Part shown: positions 23,701-34,499 of the stretch, in pieces | Layout of the letters: each line of letters begins with the position of its first letter | Position numbering within the stretch: position 1 is the stretch's first letter | Source of the DNA: Arenicola marina | Lineage: Eukaryota; Annelida; Polychaeta; Arenicolidae | DNA length: 64,000 nucleotides | Direction of reading: 5' to 3' | Assembly (NCBI GenBank): GCA_964019135.1 | Contig: OZ025265.1 | Coordinates: 19,071,143-19,135,142, forward strand | Notes under the pieces: model-generated | The model's input: the letters and a program-made list of their open reading frames with translations, nothing else | The model's database searches: none | What the model was told of the DNA's origin: nothing | Translations under genes and position numbers: made by a program

Positions 23701-24619
23701 TCATTTAATTATGACAGCACTGACATCTGAAGAATATTGTCTGCATCTGTGTGTCAACACACTCAAATGATGCTGATAATAAGGTCAGTAGCGCCAAGAT
23801 TGTCAATTGTGCCTGAATACCTCTCTCTGGTCCACAAATGACTGTATTTTCTAAGGGAATAAGTCGTACTAGTGTACAAGTTGCATCCACCGATTTTGAG
23901 AAATATTTCGACTTGAGCATTATATTATTTGCTCATTTATTATTGTGATTAATTATATTATATTTGTACATCTAACAAATATATAAACTTACTACCCTTC
24001 TTGCTCAGTTTCTTGTGAAATTGTTGTGACAGACATCAGTGTGCCTTGTAAAAAAAATGGACTTGATACTCAAGACTTGTGCCAACCATTATTAACTATT
24101 GCCATTTAACTTGGCACTCTGACACAGTTTGTTGCCAAGGCAAAGGTCTTGAGAGGAGACTGATCTATATATCTTTTATTGGTACTTGATGCACAGTTTC
24201 AGCGGCATCTGCTTTATACCCTGTGGCTAACAGTCGACCAAAAGAGCAGGCATGTCAATTAGGCATTGTTTATACAGGTCAGACAGGTGGTTGACACATT
24301 GCATGGTCCCTATAAGTTTATAAACATGTTGTATTGGTAGGGAGGGGGTGTAGTGAGGGACCACTTTTGAATTCACATGTGGAGTGCCTGGACATGGTTC
24401 AGGAAGCTGCAGTCGATGGTGTAACTTGAAAAAGCTGACCATATAAGTCACACCAGTGGCAGTGTATAAGTCGCACCACTCGGCAGCGAGGCACCACAGC
24501 CTGCACAGGCAGCACAGCCACAGCGGCTTGCTTGAAGCCTGACGGACTCTTTTGCCACTTTGGACGCTGTAATTTTTCTATGACGATGTCGTGAATCACT
24601 TACGCAATACCAAGAGCAT
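17396..24619 (-). CDS. TSFM: Mitochondrial elongation factor Ts, six-exon gene (joined exons)
   Basis: The join is 24604-24619, 21939-22093, 21133-21264, 19896-20003, 18667-18838 and 17396-17727, all on the minus strand. Lengths of 16, 155, 132, 108, 172 and 332 bases sum to 915, giving 304 residues plus stop, and every intron phase matches. EF-Ts is the guanine-nucleotide exchange factor that recycles EF-Tu in the mitochondrial matrix. Visible in order are an Arg-rich presequence (1-25), a UBA-like domain with [17 protein letters not shown] (about 32-70), the EF-Ts signature [10 protein letters not shown] (103-112), a core segment with [11 protein letters not shown], and a C-terminal core with [18 protein letters not shown] and [11 protein letters not shown]. 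Length is close to human TSFM (about 325). The first exon is inferred; the other five are firm. SINEs or minisatellites lie close to several exon borders. Confidence 0.9.
17788..17925 (-). mobile_element. SINE-A copy truncated before the head (TSFM intron 5)
   Basis: Tail TTGGTTGGTTGTATATTCAG and body to GAAGAAAGACATGGGATCG. It lies 60 bases from the TSFM exon 6 acceptor. Confidence 0.85.
18667..18838 (-). CDS. TSFM: TSFM exon 5: core subdomain
   Basis: Residues 138-194 start [20 protein letters not shown] and include [18 protein letters not shown] and SSYVHSTG, matching human LAIGKLGENMILKRAAW and GSYVHG. The acceptor is CTCTCCCACAG and the donor ACTG|GTGAGG (phase 1). About ten residues found in human between the SYVHG and GKYGA motifs are absent, a length difference rather than a break. 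Confidence 0.93.
18963..19081 (+). mobile_element. SINE-A 3' half (TSFM intron 4)
   Basis: TTCTTCGTAAAGAGTAGGGG through GTGCTTAAAGCGTCCTGAAT and AACCAACCAACC; head absent. Confidence 0.85.
19205..19812 (-). repeat. Tandem array of tRNA-like SINE heads
   Basis: Ten or so copies of a unit of about 64 bp. On the minus strand each reads CAGCTCAGT..., then about 30 bases later GTCGTGGGTTCGAACCC, which are pol III box A and box B spacings. The SINE body is missing from all but the leftmost copy. Copies differ by a few substitutions and small indels. Confidence 0.85.
19896..20003 (-). CDS. TSFM: TSFM exon 4: EF-Ts signature exon
   Basis: Residues 102-137 read [20 protein letters not shown] and continue to GNQTGKSK. 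The signature (E)[11 protein letters not shown] is diagnostic of EF-Ts and contacts the EF-Tu G domain in the family. Phase 0 at both ends; acceptor CTTTCAG, donor AAG|GTGAGG. A tandem array of tRNA-like heads follows about 80 bases into the intron. Confidence 0.95.
20258..20322. repeat. Four 16-bp copies of CTAAGCCCCGCCCACA
   Basis: Short perfect or near-perfect tandem repeat, GC-box-like (CCCCGCCC). The same sequence with the same flanking 'GACTC' context occurs singly at about 18535-18552 and 48228-48247, so this is an amplified piece of a dispersed repeat. Confidence 0.8.
20594..20866. mobile_element. MITE with terminal inverted repeats of about 95 bp
   Basis: The left end TCACGGTATAATCAG is repeated inverted at the right end. 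The arms continue with matching GAGCTGAGCTGAGCGGA and GAGTTGGCTGGTGTTGAC and AAGACAAACAATGGAATG. The loop has no coding capacity. It lies in TSFM intron 3. The superfamily is not assignable from this alone. Confidence 0.8.
21078..21131 (+). mobile_element. SINE-A 3' fragment abutting TSFM exon 3
   Basis: It reads ...CCAGAATTGGATAAAGCGTCCTGAATATACAACGAACC, the 3' end of the SINE-A family, oriented opposite to TSFM. Its terminal (AACC)n becomes the GGTT of the TSFM exon 3 donor. Confidence 0.8.
21133..21264 (-). CDS. TSFM: TSFM exon 3: UBA-like to core linker
   Basis: Residues 58-101 start [20 protein letters not shown] and end HSSAAMVE, matching human [20 protein letters not shown]. The exon is 132 bases, phase 0 at both ends. 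The acceptor is CCGCTGCAG. The donor GAG|GTTCGT is formed by the (GTTG)n end of a SINE fragment that abuts the exon. Confidence 0.95.
21276..21570. repeat. 19-bp minisatellite at the TSFM exon 3 acceptor
   Basis: About 15 copies of GGACACGTGGTTATACACA, beginning within 15 bases of the exon 3 acceptor on the intron side. Each copy contains CACGTG, an E-box-like hexamer. Confidence 0.85.
21590..21735. repeat. Second short minisatellite in TSFM intron 2
   Basis: Four copies of a unit of 30-40 bp with CAACATGTGCTTGCACACAG. It follows the 19-bp array directly. Confidence 0.75.
21939..22093 (-). CDS. TSFM: TSFM exon 2: presequence end and UBA-like domain
   Basis: Residues 7-57 read [17 protein letters not shown], then [17 protein letters not shown] and [13 protein letters not shown]. 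This matches human LRRKTGYSFVNCKKALE with a conservative Lys to Arg change in the signature. The acceptor TTGACAG lies directly before, and the donor GTTTGTAC follows CAACAG. A 43-bp tandem repeat starts at the intron side of the acceptor. Confidence 0.93.
22096..22267. repeat. 43-bp tandem repeat at the TSFM exon 2 acceptor
   Basis: Four copies of a unit that includes CAAGTAATGACACATATATC and CATCCAATACACCAATACTA. The first copy starts 3 bases from the acceptor AG, so the repeat includes the native 3' end of intron 1. Confidence 0.88.
22270..23555. other. TSFM intron 1 (inferred): no exon seen
   Basis: AT-rich sequence with ACCGGGYGAAA-type repeats near 23398-23440. No EF-Ts-like frame. Confidence 0.5.
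23560..23688. repeat. Near-perfect hairpin with arms of about 55 bp
   Basis: GGATTTGTCTCCGAGTGCTG ... GTGCCAGGCCGCCATTTTGG and TTGTTGTC are repeated inverted after a spacer of about 20 bases. Each arm contains CCGCCATTTTGG, the YY1-type core. Confidence 0.85.
24190..24480 (-). mobile_element. Inverted partial copy of the GTATAAGTC-terminus element
   Basis: CAGTCGACCAAAAGAGCAGG followed by CATGTCAATT...GTTTATACAGGTC is the reverse complement of 12237-12285; the right end carries GTGTATAAGTCGCACC. Confidence 0.6.
24604..24619 (-). CDS. TSFM: TSFM exon 1, coding part (candidate)
   Basis: The ATG at 24619-24617 opens five codons plus one base (MLLVL and the first base of Arg), then GTAAGTG. The phase fits the next exon exactly and restores an MTS-like start, [20 protein letters not shown], rich in Arg and Leu with no acidic residue. 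This is inference from splice consensus and phase. An alternative is initiation inside an extended exon 2 at 22112, which reads MCHYLTGG before the same sequence. Confidence 0.45.
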
Positions 24620-24699
24620 TTCCACGATACTATTCCCGAAGTCCACACTGTGCAAACAAAAGGAACGCGTGAAGAAGAATTATTATGTAGCGTGACTTA

Positions 24700-26855
24700 C
24701 AACCAGTCTGCTCTGGCCGGTGTGTCAGACGCAAGGTCAAGGCCGCAGGGCGGTTTACCTCGAGATTCGACAACATACAAAGGTGATCATGCGAGCTAGG
24801 CGTATGAACGGTCACAGGTGGGGTAGTGGTGGAAGTCTGGCTGTTGCTCAAATATTAACATTAATATTTTCCATAACTAAGACAAATACTCATTGCTTTG
24901 TAAATTGGGCTTTTGTTTTTTTCATAATTTCCATTTATTTGGCCACTACATCAATAGCAAATGTAAAATATAAATGAAAGCCGGAGTATTTAAAAAATGT
25001 GTCATAACGCGCTCCTTGAATACCGTCATAGGTTTACGTCATTATTCTCAGACCGTAACGTAACGAGTTGTGATATCGTCTGTATCCACCGGCACTGCTA
25101 CTACAGGATCATTTCATTAAAGCAATATATTCTGTAATTTTTTGTATTACCAACATCTTCCCCATGTCAAATAAGTACATTGTGTCTTCAATTTAAATCC
25201 CAAAAGCCTGTGGGCTATCCGGAGAGAAGCAATTTGGTCACCGGAGCAGAAATTGGTGGCCGGCTTTATATCCCTGCGCGCCTGTTCGCCGTTCGGTATT
25301 TTGTGTGTGATGTCGACCGCGGCTCGCTATCACGTCCGCGCGCGATATAAATAGACCGTGCAGTTTGACGTTGAAATGTTTGTTTTACAGATTCAAAGAG
25401 ATATAAAACATATGCATCATAATTTTTGAGATATTTTTAGTCCTGATTCTAAAATGTAAAAAATCTAAGATGGCGCATGTAAGTATATCGCTTTAACATT
25501 TTAAAATGTTTGCCCTCAAATTTTATAAAGTGTATGGAATGGCCGAACATGGGAGAAAGTTAGTTATAAGGTACATGTACTTGATAATCATAATGATCTT
25601 TTATCTTGCCACAAAGATAATTTTGGATAGTATTGAAAACTGAGAAGCAACTTGCATGGAGATGGTTGCGCGATAATATCGTCGTTGCTGGATCAGTGAT
25701 CGTTAGATTAGCATTTAAAAGATGTTGTAAAGGAGCGCCATAAAGCTCGTAAATGAATCGGTATCATTTTCCTGCGATATCCTCTCGAATTAACCCGAAT
25801 AAACGCTGTATTAAAACTAGTAGGGTAATATTGCAATTAAGTTGTAAAGCAAATATCCATGAAAGTTCGGCCGAAGCCGAAATATGCGCACTGTATTTGA
25901 TCAATGGTAAAAGCCCTAACTTTAGCGTTTAAAAATAACAAAACAACAAATGTCCACGGATCCCATATATTCTACGCGCTTGGTGAGCTAACATGAGAAA
26001 AGTTAAAAATCGCCCCAAAAAAATGATCGCCGTTTAATCTCGATCGTATAGTGAACTATATTTTACTGCAGAAGTAAATTCTCACTCGAAAAAAAAAAAG
26101 TTCTTGATAAGCGAATTGGGTATGCCTAGATAATTTTTGTTTTGTTTTCGGGATCGATGGACTTTTAACGCCAAGTGAGCGGGCATTTCTTATGAAACAG
26201 ATACCCGGCCTATGGAGCGGACATTTTTTACAAACAAATACCTCTTTAGAACTAAAATACTCTGCCCAACAGAACTGATATTTCACATGTAAATCAAAGC
26301 TAAATTTGTTGAGGATGACTGCATGAGAAGTACAATAGTCTGAGCGGGTTTGCTTGGAAATGCGACGAAGAGCAGGTCAATTACCAAACATATCACCGTA
26401 GAGCGAATGTTGGTGAAAAACGAGGGCTTCTCTGGCACACCTGCGCTGAGTAATTAAACAAAACACATCGAATTATTTGTTTCCAGTGATAGAAGTGGTG
26501 CAGGTGCGATGAATACAATTTTACACATCTTCACATGACAAAGAATTGCACGGAAGCAATCAAGTGTGGCGTGAAACCACCAGGCAACTGATTCAGTGGT
26601 GCCACCTATCGATCGAAGGAACCGAGACTACGTAATCGACTTCCGTTTAGGTGAAGAGTTACGCTCTGGTTTGACAACTGCATGCGTACGAACGCTGTGT
26701 CCAGTATCGATCCAGATGGCGAGATGCCGCCTGGTTCCCCTGCACGCACCCAAGGAACCAGTTTTGTTCATAGCCTATCAGCGGCGACCAGGCACCAGGC
26801 TGCCTGACAACGGTGACAACATCCGGTAGAGGGCGGTCCAGGCTAGGGTAGCATG
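24700..26855. other. Divergent intergenic region: no gene seen
   Basis: AT-rich unique sequence upstream of TSFM. CpG-bearing stretch at 25250-25345. Possible promoter of TSFM near 24650-24800, not demonstrable from sequence alone. Confidence 0.5.
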
Positions 26856-26859
26856 GCAT

Positions 26860-27640
26860 GGGACTGCGGTCGGTGAGCCGACGAGAGAGTGTGTAGGCTG
26901 GCTGGGAGGGGTCGGAGGGTGGCGCGGCCGGGCGAGCTCAGTCTAGCGGGCGTCGCTTGAATAATCGACCACGAGACACAGCTAGAGTACATCAACAGAA
27001 ATTTGGCTCTGGATTACGAGCTAATGTGTTGACCCAGTAAAGGTAAGCATTATTTGGCGGCTAATAGGGTTATATATATGTAAATAAATACGCTTGGTCT
27101 TCTAAGATGTCATTTTCAAGCCCGACAAGCATGGGTGAATATTTTGGCTACACTGATTTTGCAGCCTTTGATTGTCTCCTTATGACAAGCCAGTCGTCGA
27201 TGACATATATAGCCCCACGGCGGCCCCAACTCTGCCCCCCCCCCCGCACTTCCCCAGAAATGACGGGCTGCACGTTAAGACGTCACCGGTGGGAGACGTT
27301 CAGCTACCCCCGGTCACCCCCCTGTGGCAAGATGTCCGACCTCCCGCTCCCCCGGTCGCCAGTTTGAGCTGCGTCCGCCCCTCTAATTTCGCTTTGCTCC
27401 CGACGTATGTGACATTGTTGGTTTCACACGAAGCAACAACTGTCGCAAATGGGGCTAACTTTTATTCCGACGTGCTGCCATACATGGATCCACTCCGCCA
27501 GCAGAGGGAGCTCGTTCCTCACATCACAGGGATTGAACGCCCTCTGCCGGGAGATGGGTCTATAGATGTGGATCTATGCAACGCACTATTTTTGCCAAAA
27601 AAATGTGGGGAACACCCCACTTAATTTTATGTTAGGAATA
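26860..27640 (+). other. Possible first-exon region of an unidentified gene
   Basis: GC-rich sequence with many CpG at 26870-26960 leads to CCCAGTAAAG|GTAAGCATT (27043), a good donor. An acceptor-like CTTGGTCTTCTAAG precedes ATG 27107, which opens 86 codons starting MSFSSPTSMGEYFGYTDFAA. Another frame at 27172-27624 reads SPYDKPVVDDIYSPTAAPTL and QLPPVTPLWQDVRPPAPP, also protein-like. The two frames are separated by a stop and a long C run. I do not recognise the product; it may be the start of a gene with an indel, or neither. Confidence 0.2.
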
Positions 27641-28099
27641 CGGCTTTCGAGGGGTGTGGGTTCTAGTACATTGCCAGGGTGGGCTTTTCATTTCACTGGG
27701 AATGAGGAAATGAATTCTTCGTGAACTGCGCGAATGGGATATTATTTCATCGTCGAGATCAAAGATTTTCAATAATGGTGAACGGAGAGTCTTGATTTTG
27801 AATAACCGTAAATAGGGAAATCGCCAATTTATATCATGTATCCGCCCCTCCCATTGTAGTTGCGGGGAGATTTCTATCTAATTCATCGTGACCTAGGAAT
27901 AAAGAAATAGATTTTTCGTGATTTGGGAACACGACCTCCCCCTCCCTCCCCGCCCCCCCCCCCCCCTCCCCATTTATGTGACACAACTCATCCTTTAGAA
28001 GGAAGGAGTAAATAAACGAGTAGATTTCGAGAAGTTCTTACCCCCACTCCACTCCTAGCCCCATCTCTGCGTGGCCCTGTCACTATCGACTGTAAGTCA

Positions 28100-28380
28100 G
28101 TAACGTTTACGCCGCTAATACAAAAAAAATGCCGGCTGCCCACATACGTATACATATGGGTCTGGATGGGGCAAATTGCGACACGCGGCACAGGCATATT
28201 TGAAAAATCGACATTCGACATTGATCCCCAAATTCCGACACTGGGGATCTGAAAAAAAGCGACATCGAGACAGATAGTGACATCTTACAAAAAAACGACA
28301 CTTCAAACAAATCGAAATTCGACGCTGAGAATTTTGAAAAATCAAAATCGACACTGGATACTGGACCCCCCCTTTTCACA
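28100..28380. repeat. Degenerate repeat with TCGACATT / CGACACTG motifs
   Basis: Loose repeats of GAAAAATCGACATTCGACA and GAAAAAAAGCGACATCGAG at 25-40 base spacing. Confidence 0.4.
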
Positions 28381-28732
28381 ATCCTATAGTACTTAGGTCC
28401 CATATTTACATGTTAAAAGCACATAAGGAGGCCGGGACTGTGACTGTGGTTTGATCCTCATTCAGCGCATGTATCATCTTTATTCTCATCCTGGTTTTCA
28501 AGCGTGCGATACAGAGTAGAGTAACTACGCAGTCCCACCAGGGTCGTCAGCCTTGACATAAATACTTTATTCGTGGTACAGGTTCGTGGTACAAGATACA
28601 AGACAGGTGGAAGCCGCATGCGAATACCCGAGGGAAATAGGGGGGCCTATAGGTGTCATTATGCATAAGGACGCGGCGCCACTGAGGGGTCCATCGATTC
28701 ACATGTATAAGACATGCATAATATACCACTGG

Positions 28733-28893
28733 GTTTGGTTGTATGTTCTGGTATGTTGTATGTTGAACCAATTCTGGTCATAACGACCCAATGGGAGAAA
28801 GAAGGGAAGAGCGGAGCCACGTCCCCGGGGGGTAACTCCCTACTCTTTGCGAAGAAACACATAGGATCTTTATTCTGCGACCACACAAATTAA
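28733..28893 (-). mobile_element. SINE-A copy truncated before the head
   Basis: Tail GTTTGGTTGTATGTTCTGGT with a small internal duplication, body CTCCCTACTCTTTGCGAAGA, ending CTGCGACCACACAAATT. The 24-bp minisatellite starts about 20 bases later. Confidence 0.8.
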
Positions 28894-28911
28894 TACACTG
28901 GTAGCGCCGTC

Positions 28912-30860
28912 TAGCGTGTCACTGGGAGCGCCGTCTACTGTGTCACTGGGAGGGCCGTCTACCGTGTCACTGGGAGCGCCGTCTATTGTGTCACTGGGAG
29001 GGCCGTCTATTGTGTCACTGGGAGCGCCGTCTATTGTGTCACTGAGAGGGCCGTCTATTGTGTCACTGGGAGCGCCGTCTACTATGTCACGCCGTCTCTT
29101 GTGTCACTGGGAGCGCCGTCTACTGGGTCACTGGGAGCGCCGTCCACTGTGTCACTGGGAGCGTCGTCTACTGTGTCGCTGGGAGCGCCGTCTACTGGGT
29201 CACTGGGAGCGCCGTCTACTGGGTCACTGGGAGCGCCGTCTACTGGGTCACTGGGAGCGCCGTCTACCGTGTCACTGGGAGCGCCGTCTACTGGGTCACT
29301 GGGAGCGCCGTCTACTGGGTCACTGGGAGCGCCGTCTACTGGGTCACTGGGAGCGCCGTCTACTGGGTCACTGGGAGCGCCGTCTACTGGGTCACTGGGA
29401 GCGCCGTCTACTGGGTCACTGGGAGCGCCGCCTACTGGGTCACTGGGAGCGCCGTCTATTGTGTCACTGGGAGCGCGGTCCACTGGGTCACTGGGAGCGC
29501 CGTCTACTGTGTCAATGGGAGCGCCGTCTACTGTGTCACTGGGAGCGCCGTCTACTGTGTCACTGGGAGCACCGTCTACTGGGTCACTGGGAGCGCCGTC
29601 TACTGTGTCGCTGGGAGCGCCGTCTACTGGGTCACTGGGAGCGCCGTGTACTGTGTCGCTGGGAGCACCATCTATTGTGTCGCTGGGAGCGCCGTCTACT
29701 GGGTCACTGGGAGCGCCGTCTACTGGGTCACTGGGAGCGCCGTCTACTGGGTCACTGGGAGCGCCGTCTACTGTGTCACTGGGAGCGCCGTCTACTGTGT
29801 CACTGGGAGCGCGGTCTACTGGGTCACTGGGAGCGCCGTCTACTGTGTCAATGGGAGCGCCGTCTACTGTGTCACTGGGAGCGCCGTCTACTGGGTCACT
29901 GGGAGCGCCGTCTACTGTGTCACTGGGAGCGCCGTCTACTGGGTCACTGGGAGCGCGGTCTACTGGGTCACTGGGAGCGCCGTCTACTGTGTCAATGGGA
30001 GCGCCGTCTACTGTGTCACTGGGAGCGCCGTCTACTGGGTCACTGGGAGCGCCGTCTACTGTGTCACTGGGAGCGCCGTCTACTGGGTCACTGGGAGCGC
30101 CGTCTACTGTGTCACTGGGAGCGCCGTCTACTGGGTCACTGGGAGCGCCGTCTACTGTGTCACTGGGAGCGCCGTCTACTGGGTCACTGGGAGCGCCGTC
30201 TACTGGGTCACTGGGATCGCCGTCTACTGGGTCACTTGGAGCGCCGTCTACTGGGTCACTGGGAGCGCCGTCTACTGTGTCACTGGGAGCGCCGGCTATT
30301 GTGTCACTGGGAGCGCCGTCTACTGGGTCACTGGGAGCGCCGTGTACTGTGTCGCTGGGAGCGCCATCTATTGTGTCACCGGGAGCGCCGTCTACTGTGT
30401 CACTGGGAGCGCCGTCTACTGGGTCACTGGGAGCGCCGTCTACTGGGTCACTGGGAGCGCCGTCTACTGTGTCACTGGGAGCGCCGTCTATTGTGTCACT
30501 GGGAGCGCCGTCTACTGGGTCACTGGGAGCGCCGTCTACTGTGTCACTGGGAGCGCCGGCTATTGTGTCACTGGGAGCGCCGTCTACTGGGTCACTGGGA
30601 GCGCCGTGTACTGTGTCGCTGGGAGCGCCATCTATTGTGTCACCGGGAGCGCCGTCTACTGTGTCACTGGGAGCGCCGTCTACTGGGTCACTGGGAGCGC
30701 CGTCTACTGGGTCACTGGGAGCGCCGTCTACTGTGTCACTGGGAGCGCCGTCTATTGTGTCACTGGGAGCGCCGTCTACTGGGTCACTGGGAGCGCCGTC
30801 TACTGTGTCACTGGGAGCGCCGTCTACTGGGTCACTGGGAGCGCCGTCTATTGTGCCACT
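28912..30860. repeat. 24-bp minisatellite (about 81 copies)
   Basis: Unit GTCACTGGGAGCGCCGTCTA followed by CTGG or CTGT. It has no stop in three plus frames, hence long spurious open frames. An 11-unit block (264 bp) around 30291-30554 is repeated directly at 30555-30818 with the same rare variants (GCCGGCTATT, CCGTGTACTG, ACCGGGAGC). Confidence 0.97.
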
Positions 30861-30869
30861 ATAGGTACG

Positions 30870-32500
30870 CCATATACTCTCAGCGCACTACAGTACCAAT
30901 TAAATAGTTCATATGGGCTTCCGTACTACGCGCAGTGATATATATATCCCATGTGTTCGTTTTGCATGGTTGGTATGTTACTGTATATTATAGTCCATAT
31001 GAAGTCCATTTCTGCCAAATCTGACAACCGCACAGATTGTTTCCTTAGATACTGGCAACACTCAACTCACGTGGAGTGGGCAAAGCTAGATATTCTACCA
31101 CAGATCTGTGGAGATCTAGCGTCACGCATACCCCGCTGTTTGTGGCAGTTGTATACATATAGCAGGTACTGACACCCAGTGACCTACTTCAGCCGCGTAA
31201 CGAGAAAACCCAAACCCAGCGGTAAACCGACCGTGTGCAGTCTTCCGCGAAAAAACTTCTCCATGCAGTGTTTGTAGCCCGGTCTCACCGATCAACCAAC
31301 CAACTAACTGACTGGCTGGCTGGCTGACTGGTAGCTTTTGAGGCCCGCCCGCCACCCACACCCTCGCACCCCCTCAGCCCCCAACCCCCTCACAGGCACA
31401 CATACACAAGCACACGCTTTGGTTGGTGGGGTGGGTGAACTTACCACAGACCACGACCCCCACTGCCAGCCAGCCAGCCAGCCAGCCAAACGAGTCTCTC
31501 AAACAAATCTGATTCACTTTTAAAACTCAATACATGACATCCAGTTTGTCAGGTCCTGCCTACGTACCAAGGGATCATATTCTGGATCATCGGATCTACT
31601 TAAGACGGCAGCTGATAGAGGGTATACATCGATCCAGACTGATCGAGAGTATCCTTCTGGCTGGCTGGCCGCTGCAGCGAGTGCACGCGTCGTCTGCGCC
31701 CCGGATACATACGCACAGGACAGGACCTCATGTCGGATTTGTACTATAGGAAGGTCCATCCACAAGTCCTTGATTCGGAGTGAGGTCATTCCGGATATGC
31801 TGACCCCCGACTGGTGTCAACCAAGGAGCTTTCTGGAGCATGAAAGTGGCTTCTTTCTCTGCGGCAGCTATATTTATACATAGGCGCCTTACATATAGGA
31901 CACAAATGATCAAGTGGTGAAATCTAGCTGACCGGAGGTTTGGTTAACAACGAGTTGACACACTACTTTATTTCTGGCACCAAAAAATGTATTCAGTTGT
32001 TGTTCCTGGTTGGGTGGGTGGTTGCCAGTTGCGTACGTATATAGAGACTGTGATATGCTTGTTGAGGTTCCGGTTGCTCAGAAGTGGTGGTGGTGGGGGG
32101 GGGGGGGGGTGGTGAAGTGGGTGAATACTGATCATGAGTCAGTGTAAGCAATAGCCTTTAATTATGCATTCGCGGAGGAGGTCGGCACCGCCCTACCCTG
32201 CCCGAGCTCACCCGCTAAGGACCCACCTCACACCCATCCCCACCCCCACCTCACCCCCACCCCCACCGTGTAATATACCTTTTGCAGCCTTCCGTAAACT
32301 CGATCGAGTTAAAGGCATTGGTTTACTGACCAGGATACGATCGCTATCGATTGGTTTAGGTCGCGTCTGGATCTGTCCGGATCTGGCTTAGTCTTTTAGT
32401 ACGTTAGCACTGGATAATATGGGATTGGGCATTAGGGCTGAACCCTTTAGCTGGTACAACTGGCATGGACATGTGCCGTTTAATATATATGTACGTAGCT
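30870..32500. other. Intergenic: no gene seen
   Basis: Unique sequence with a G run at 32090-32110 and CACCCCCAC low complexity at 32225-32270. Confidence 0.55.
31300..31500. repeat. GGCT/CCAG simple repeats around a low-complexity stretch
   Basis: GACTGGCTGGCTGGCTGACT at 31309-31332 and CAGCCAGCCAGCCAGCCA at about 31467-31488 are inverted to each other, about 140 bases apart. Confidence 0.7.
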
Positions 32501-32504
32501 CACA

Positions 32505-32815
32505 CCCCATCCAGGGGCGTCTGTAGAAATTCTTGAAAGGGGTGTAGGGGCAGGGGGGCATAATAACTTGTTCCACTGTTCTACAAAGAGACGTAGGCGA
32601 CCGCGGTGCACATAAAGGGGGAGGGGGCGGGGGGGGGGGGTAAGATATATCTTACAGGGTCTGAACGGGAAAGGGGGCATTTGCCTCTTCACCCATGGCC
32701 AGGGGAAACAGAATTTGAAAAGTGGGGGGGTACATATATATCTTAGGGTCTCAAAGGGGGGGGGGGCAGATACCCCCTCTGCTCTGTCCCCCTGGAAACG
32801 CCCATGCCATCCTCG
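32505..32815. repeat. G-run dispersed repeat, intergenic
   Basis: Begins CATCCAGGGGCGTCTGTAG and ends CCCCTGGAAACGCCCATGCC, which is roughly inverted, with internal GGGGG tracts. Resembles the two intronic G-run elements. Confidence 0.4.
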
Positions 32816-33159
32816 CTAACTAGAGGTAGTGGGGAGGGAGGGATGTTAACAGGGAAATTGGGCTATATGGGAAATGATATAAAAACATTCTGGGAATCCA
32901 TAATTAACGAATAAAATTTTAATATTTATAATTAGTTTGCTTCAAGCCTAGCGACCGGTGACCAAGTGACGAAAAAAGTTGAAATTATGTTATTGTGCCC
33001 CCCACTCCTAATTTTAATGTGTTTAAACTATATATATAGGTGTCCATAGGTTGGGTAACATCCGGGTCCGACGACTTTAATTTACGATATAAACAGTAGA
33101 GAACGTGGTTATAACTGTAAACGGGACACATTCAAGCTTTTATATGATTGCCCTGTCCA

Positions 33160-34275
33160 CCAAATCGTACCCAACTGTGTGGTACACGACCCATATCGTA
33201 CCCAGCTTTGTGTGGTACACGACCCATATCGTACCCAACTCTGGTTGGTTCACGATCCATATCGTACCCAGCTCTGTGTGGTACCCGACCCATATCGTAC
33301 CCAGCTCTATGTGGTACACGGTCCATATTGTACCCAGCTCTGTAAGGTACACGATCCACATCGTACCCAGCTCTGTAAGGTACACGATCCACATCGTACC
33401 CAGCTCTGTGTGGTACACGGTCCACATCGTACCCAGCTCTGTGTTGTACACGATCCATATCGTATCTAGCTCTGTGTGGTACACGATCCACATCGTACCC
33501 AGCTCTGTATGGAACACGATCCATGTCGTACCCAGCTCTGTATGGAACATGATCCATATCGTACCCAGCTCTGTATGGAACACGATCCATATCGTACCCA
33601 GCTCTGTATGGAACACGATCCATATCGTACCCAGCTCTGTAAGGTACACGATCCACATCGTACCCAGCTCTGTGTGGTACACGGTCCACATCGTACCCAG
33701 CTCTGTGTTGTACACGATCCATATCGTATCTAGCTCTGTGTGGTACACGATCCACATCGTACCAAGCTCTGTATGGAACACGATCCATGTCGTACCCAGC
33801 TCTGTATGGAACATGATCCATATCGTACCCAGCTCTGTATGGAACACGATCCATATCGTACCCAGCTCTGTATGGAACACGATCCATATCGTACCCAGCT
33901 CTGTGTGGTACACGATCCATATCGTACCCAGCTCTGTGTGGTACACGATCCACATCGTACCCAGTTCTGTATCGTACACGATCCATATCGTACCCAGCTC
34001 TGGTTGGAACACGATCCACATCATACCCAGCTCTGGTTGGTACACGACCCATATCGTACCCACCTCTATATCGTACCCACCTCTATATCGTACCCACCTC
34101 TATATCGTACCCACCTCTATTTCGTACCCAGCTCTATATCGTACCCAGCTCTATATCGTACTCACCTCTATATCGTACCCACCTCTATATCGTACCCAGT
34201 TTTATATCGTACCCACCTCTATATCGTAGCCAGCTCTGTGTGGATCGTGTTCCATACAGAGCTAGGTACGATGTG
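33160..34275. repeat. 33-bp minisatellite with 17-bp derivative
   Basis: About 27 copies of TCGTACCCAGCTCTGTGTGG followed by TACACGATCCATA, then (34058-34235) units of CTCTATATCGTACCCAC. An 8-unit block (264 bp) near 33440 recurs at 33704 with the same rare TCGTATCTAGC variant. Confidence 0.96.
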
Positions 34276-34499
34276 GATTTGTTACGACTCGCCTTGCAGT
34301 CTGCACAAACATTCCATCCACGCCGGTGTACAGAACTAGGTGCAATCAGGATTAAGGATGCAGCGCACTGTACATACGCCTGAGCAAATCCAGGTGTTTC
34401 AGGAGTTGGCAAGGAGCCGACGTGGAAAAAAACAAGAACATGCATCTTGTAATTGACGCAATCCACTGGATGTTATCCGAATCGGACGCATAAATCACG

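Noticed and set aside
28916..30938. Long open frames (587-663 codons) over the 24-bp repeat
   Set aside because: Three plus-strand frames are open at once because the unit is a multiple of three without stops; no unique coding sequence.
33105..34229. 374-codon frame (and 306/307-codon minus frames) over the 33-bp repeat
   Set aside because: Several frames on both strands are open through the same repeat, as expected for a stop-free 33-bp unit.
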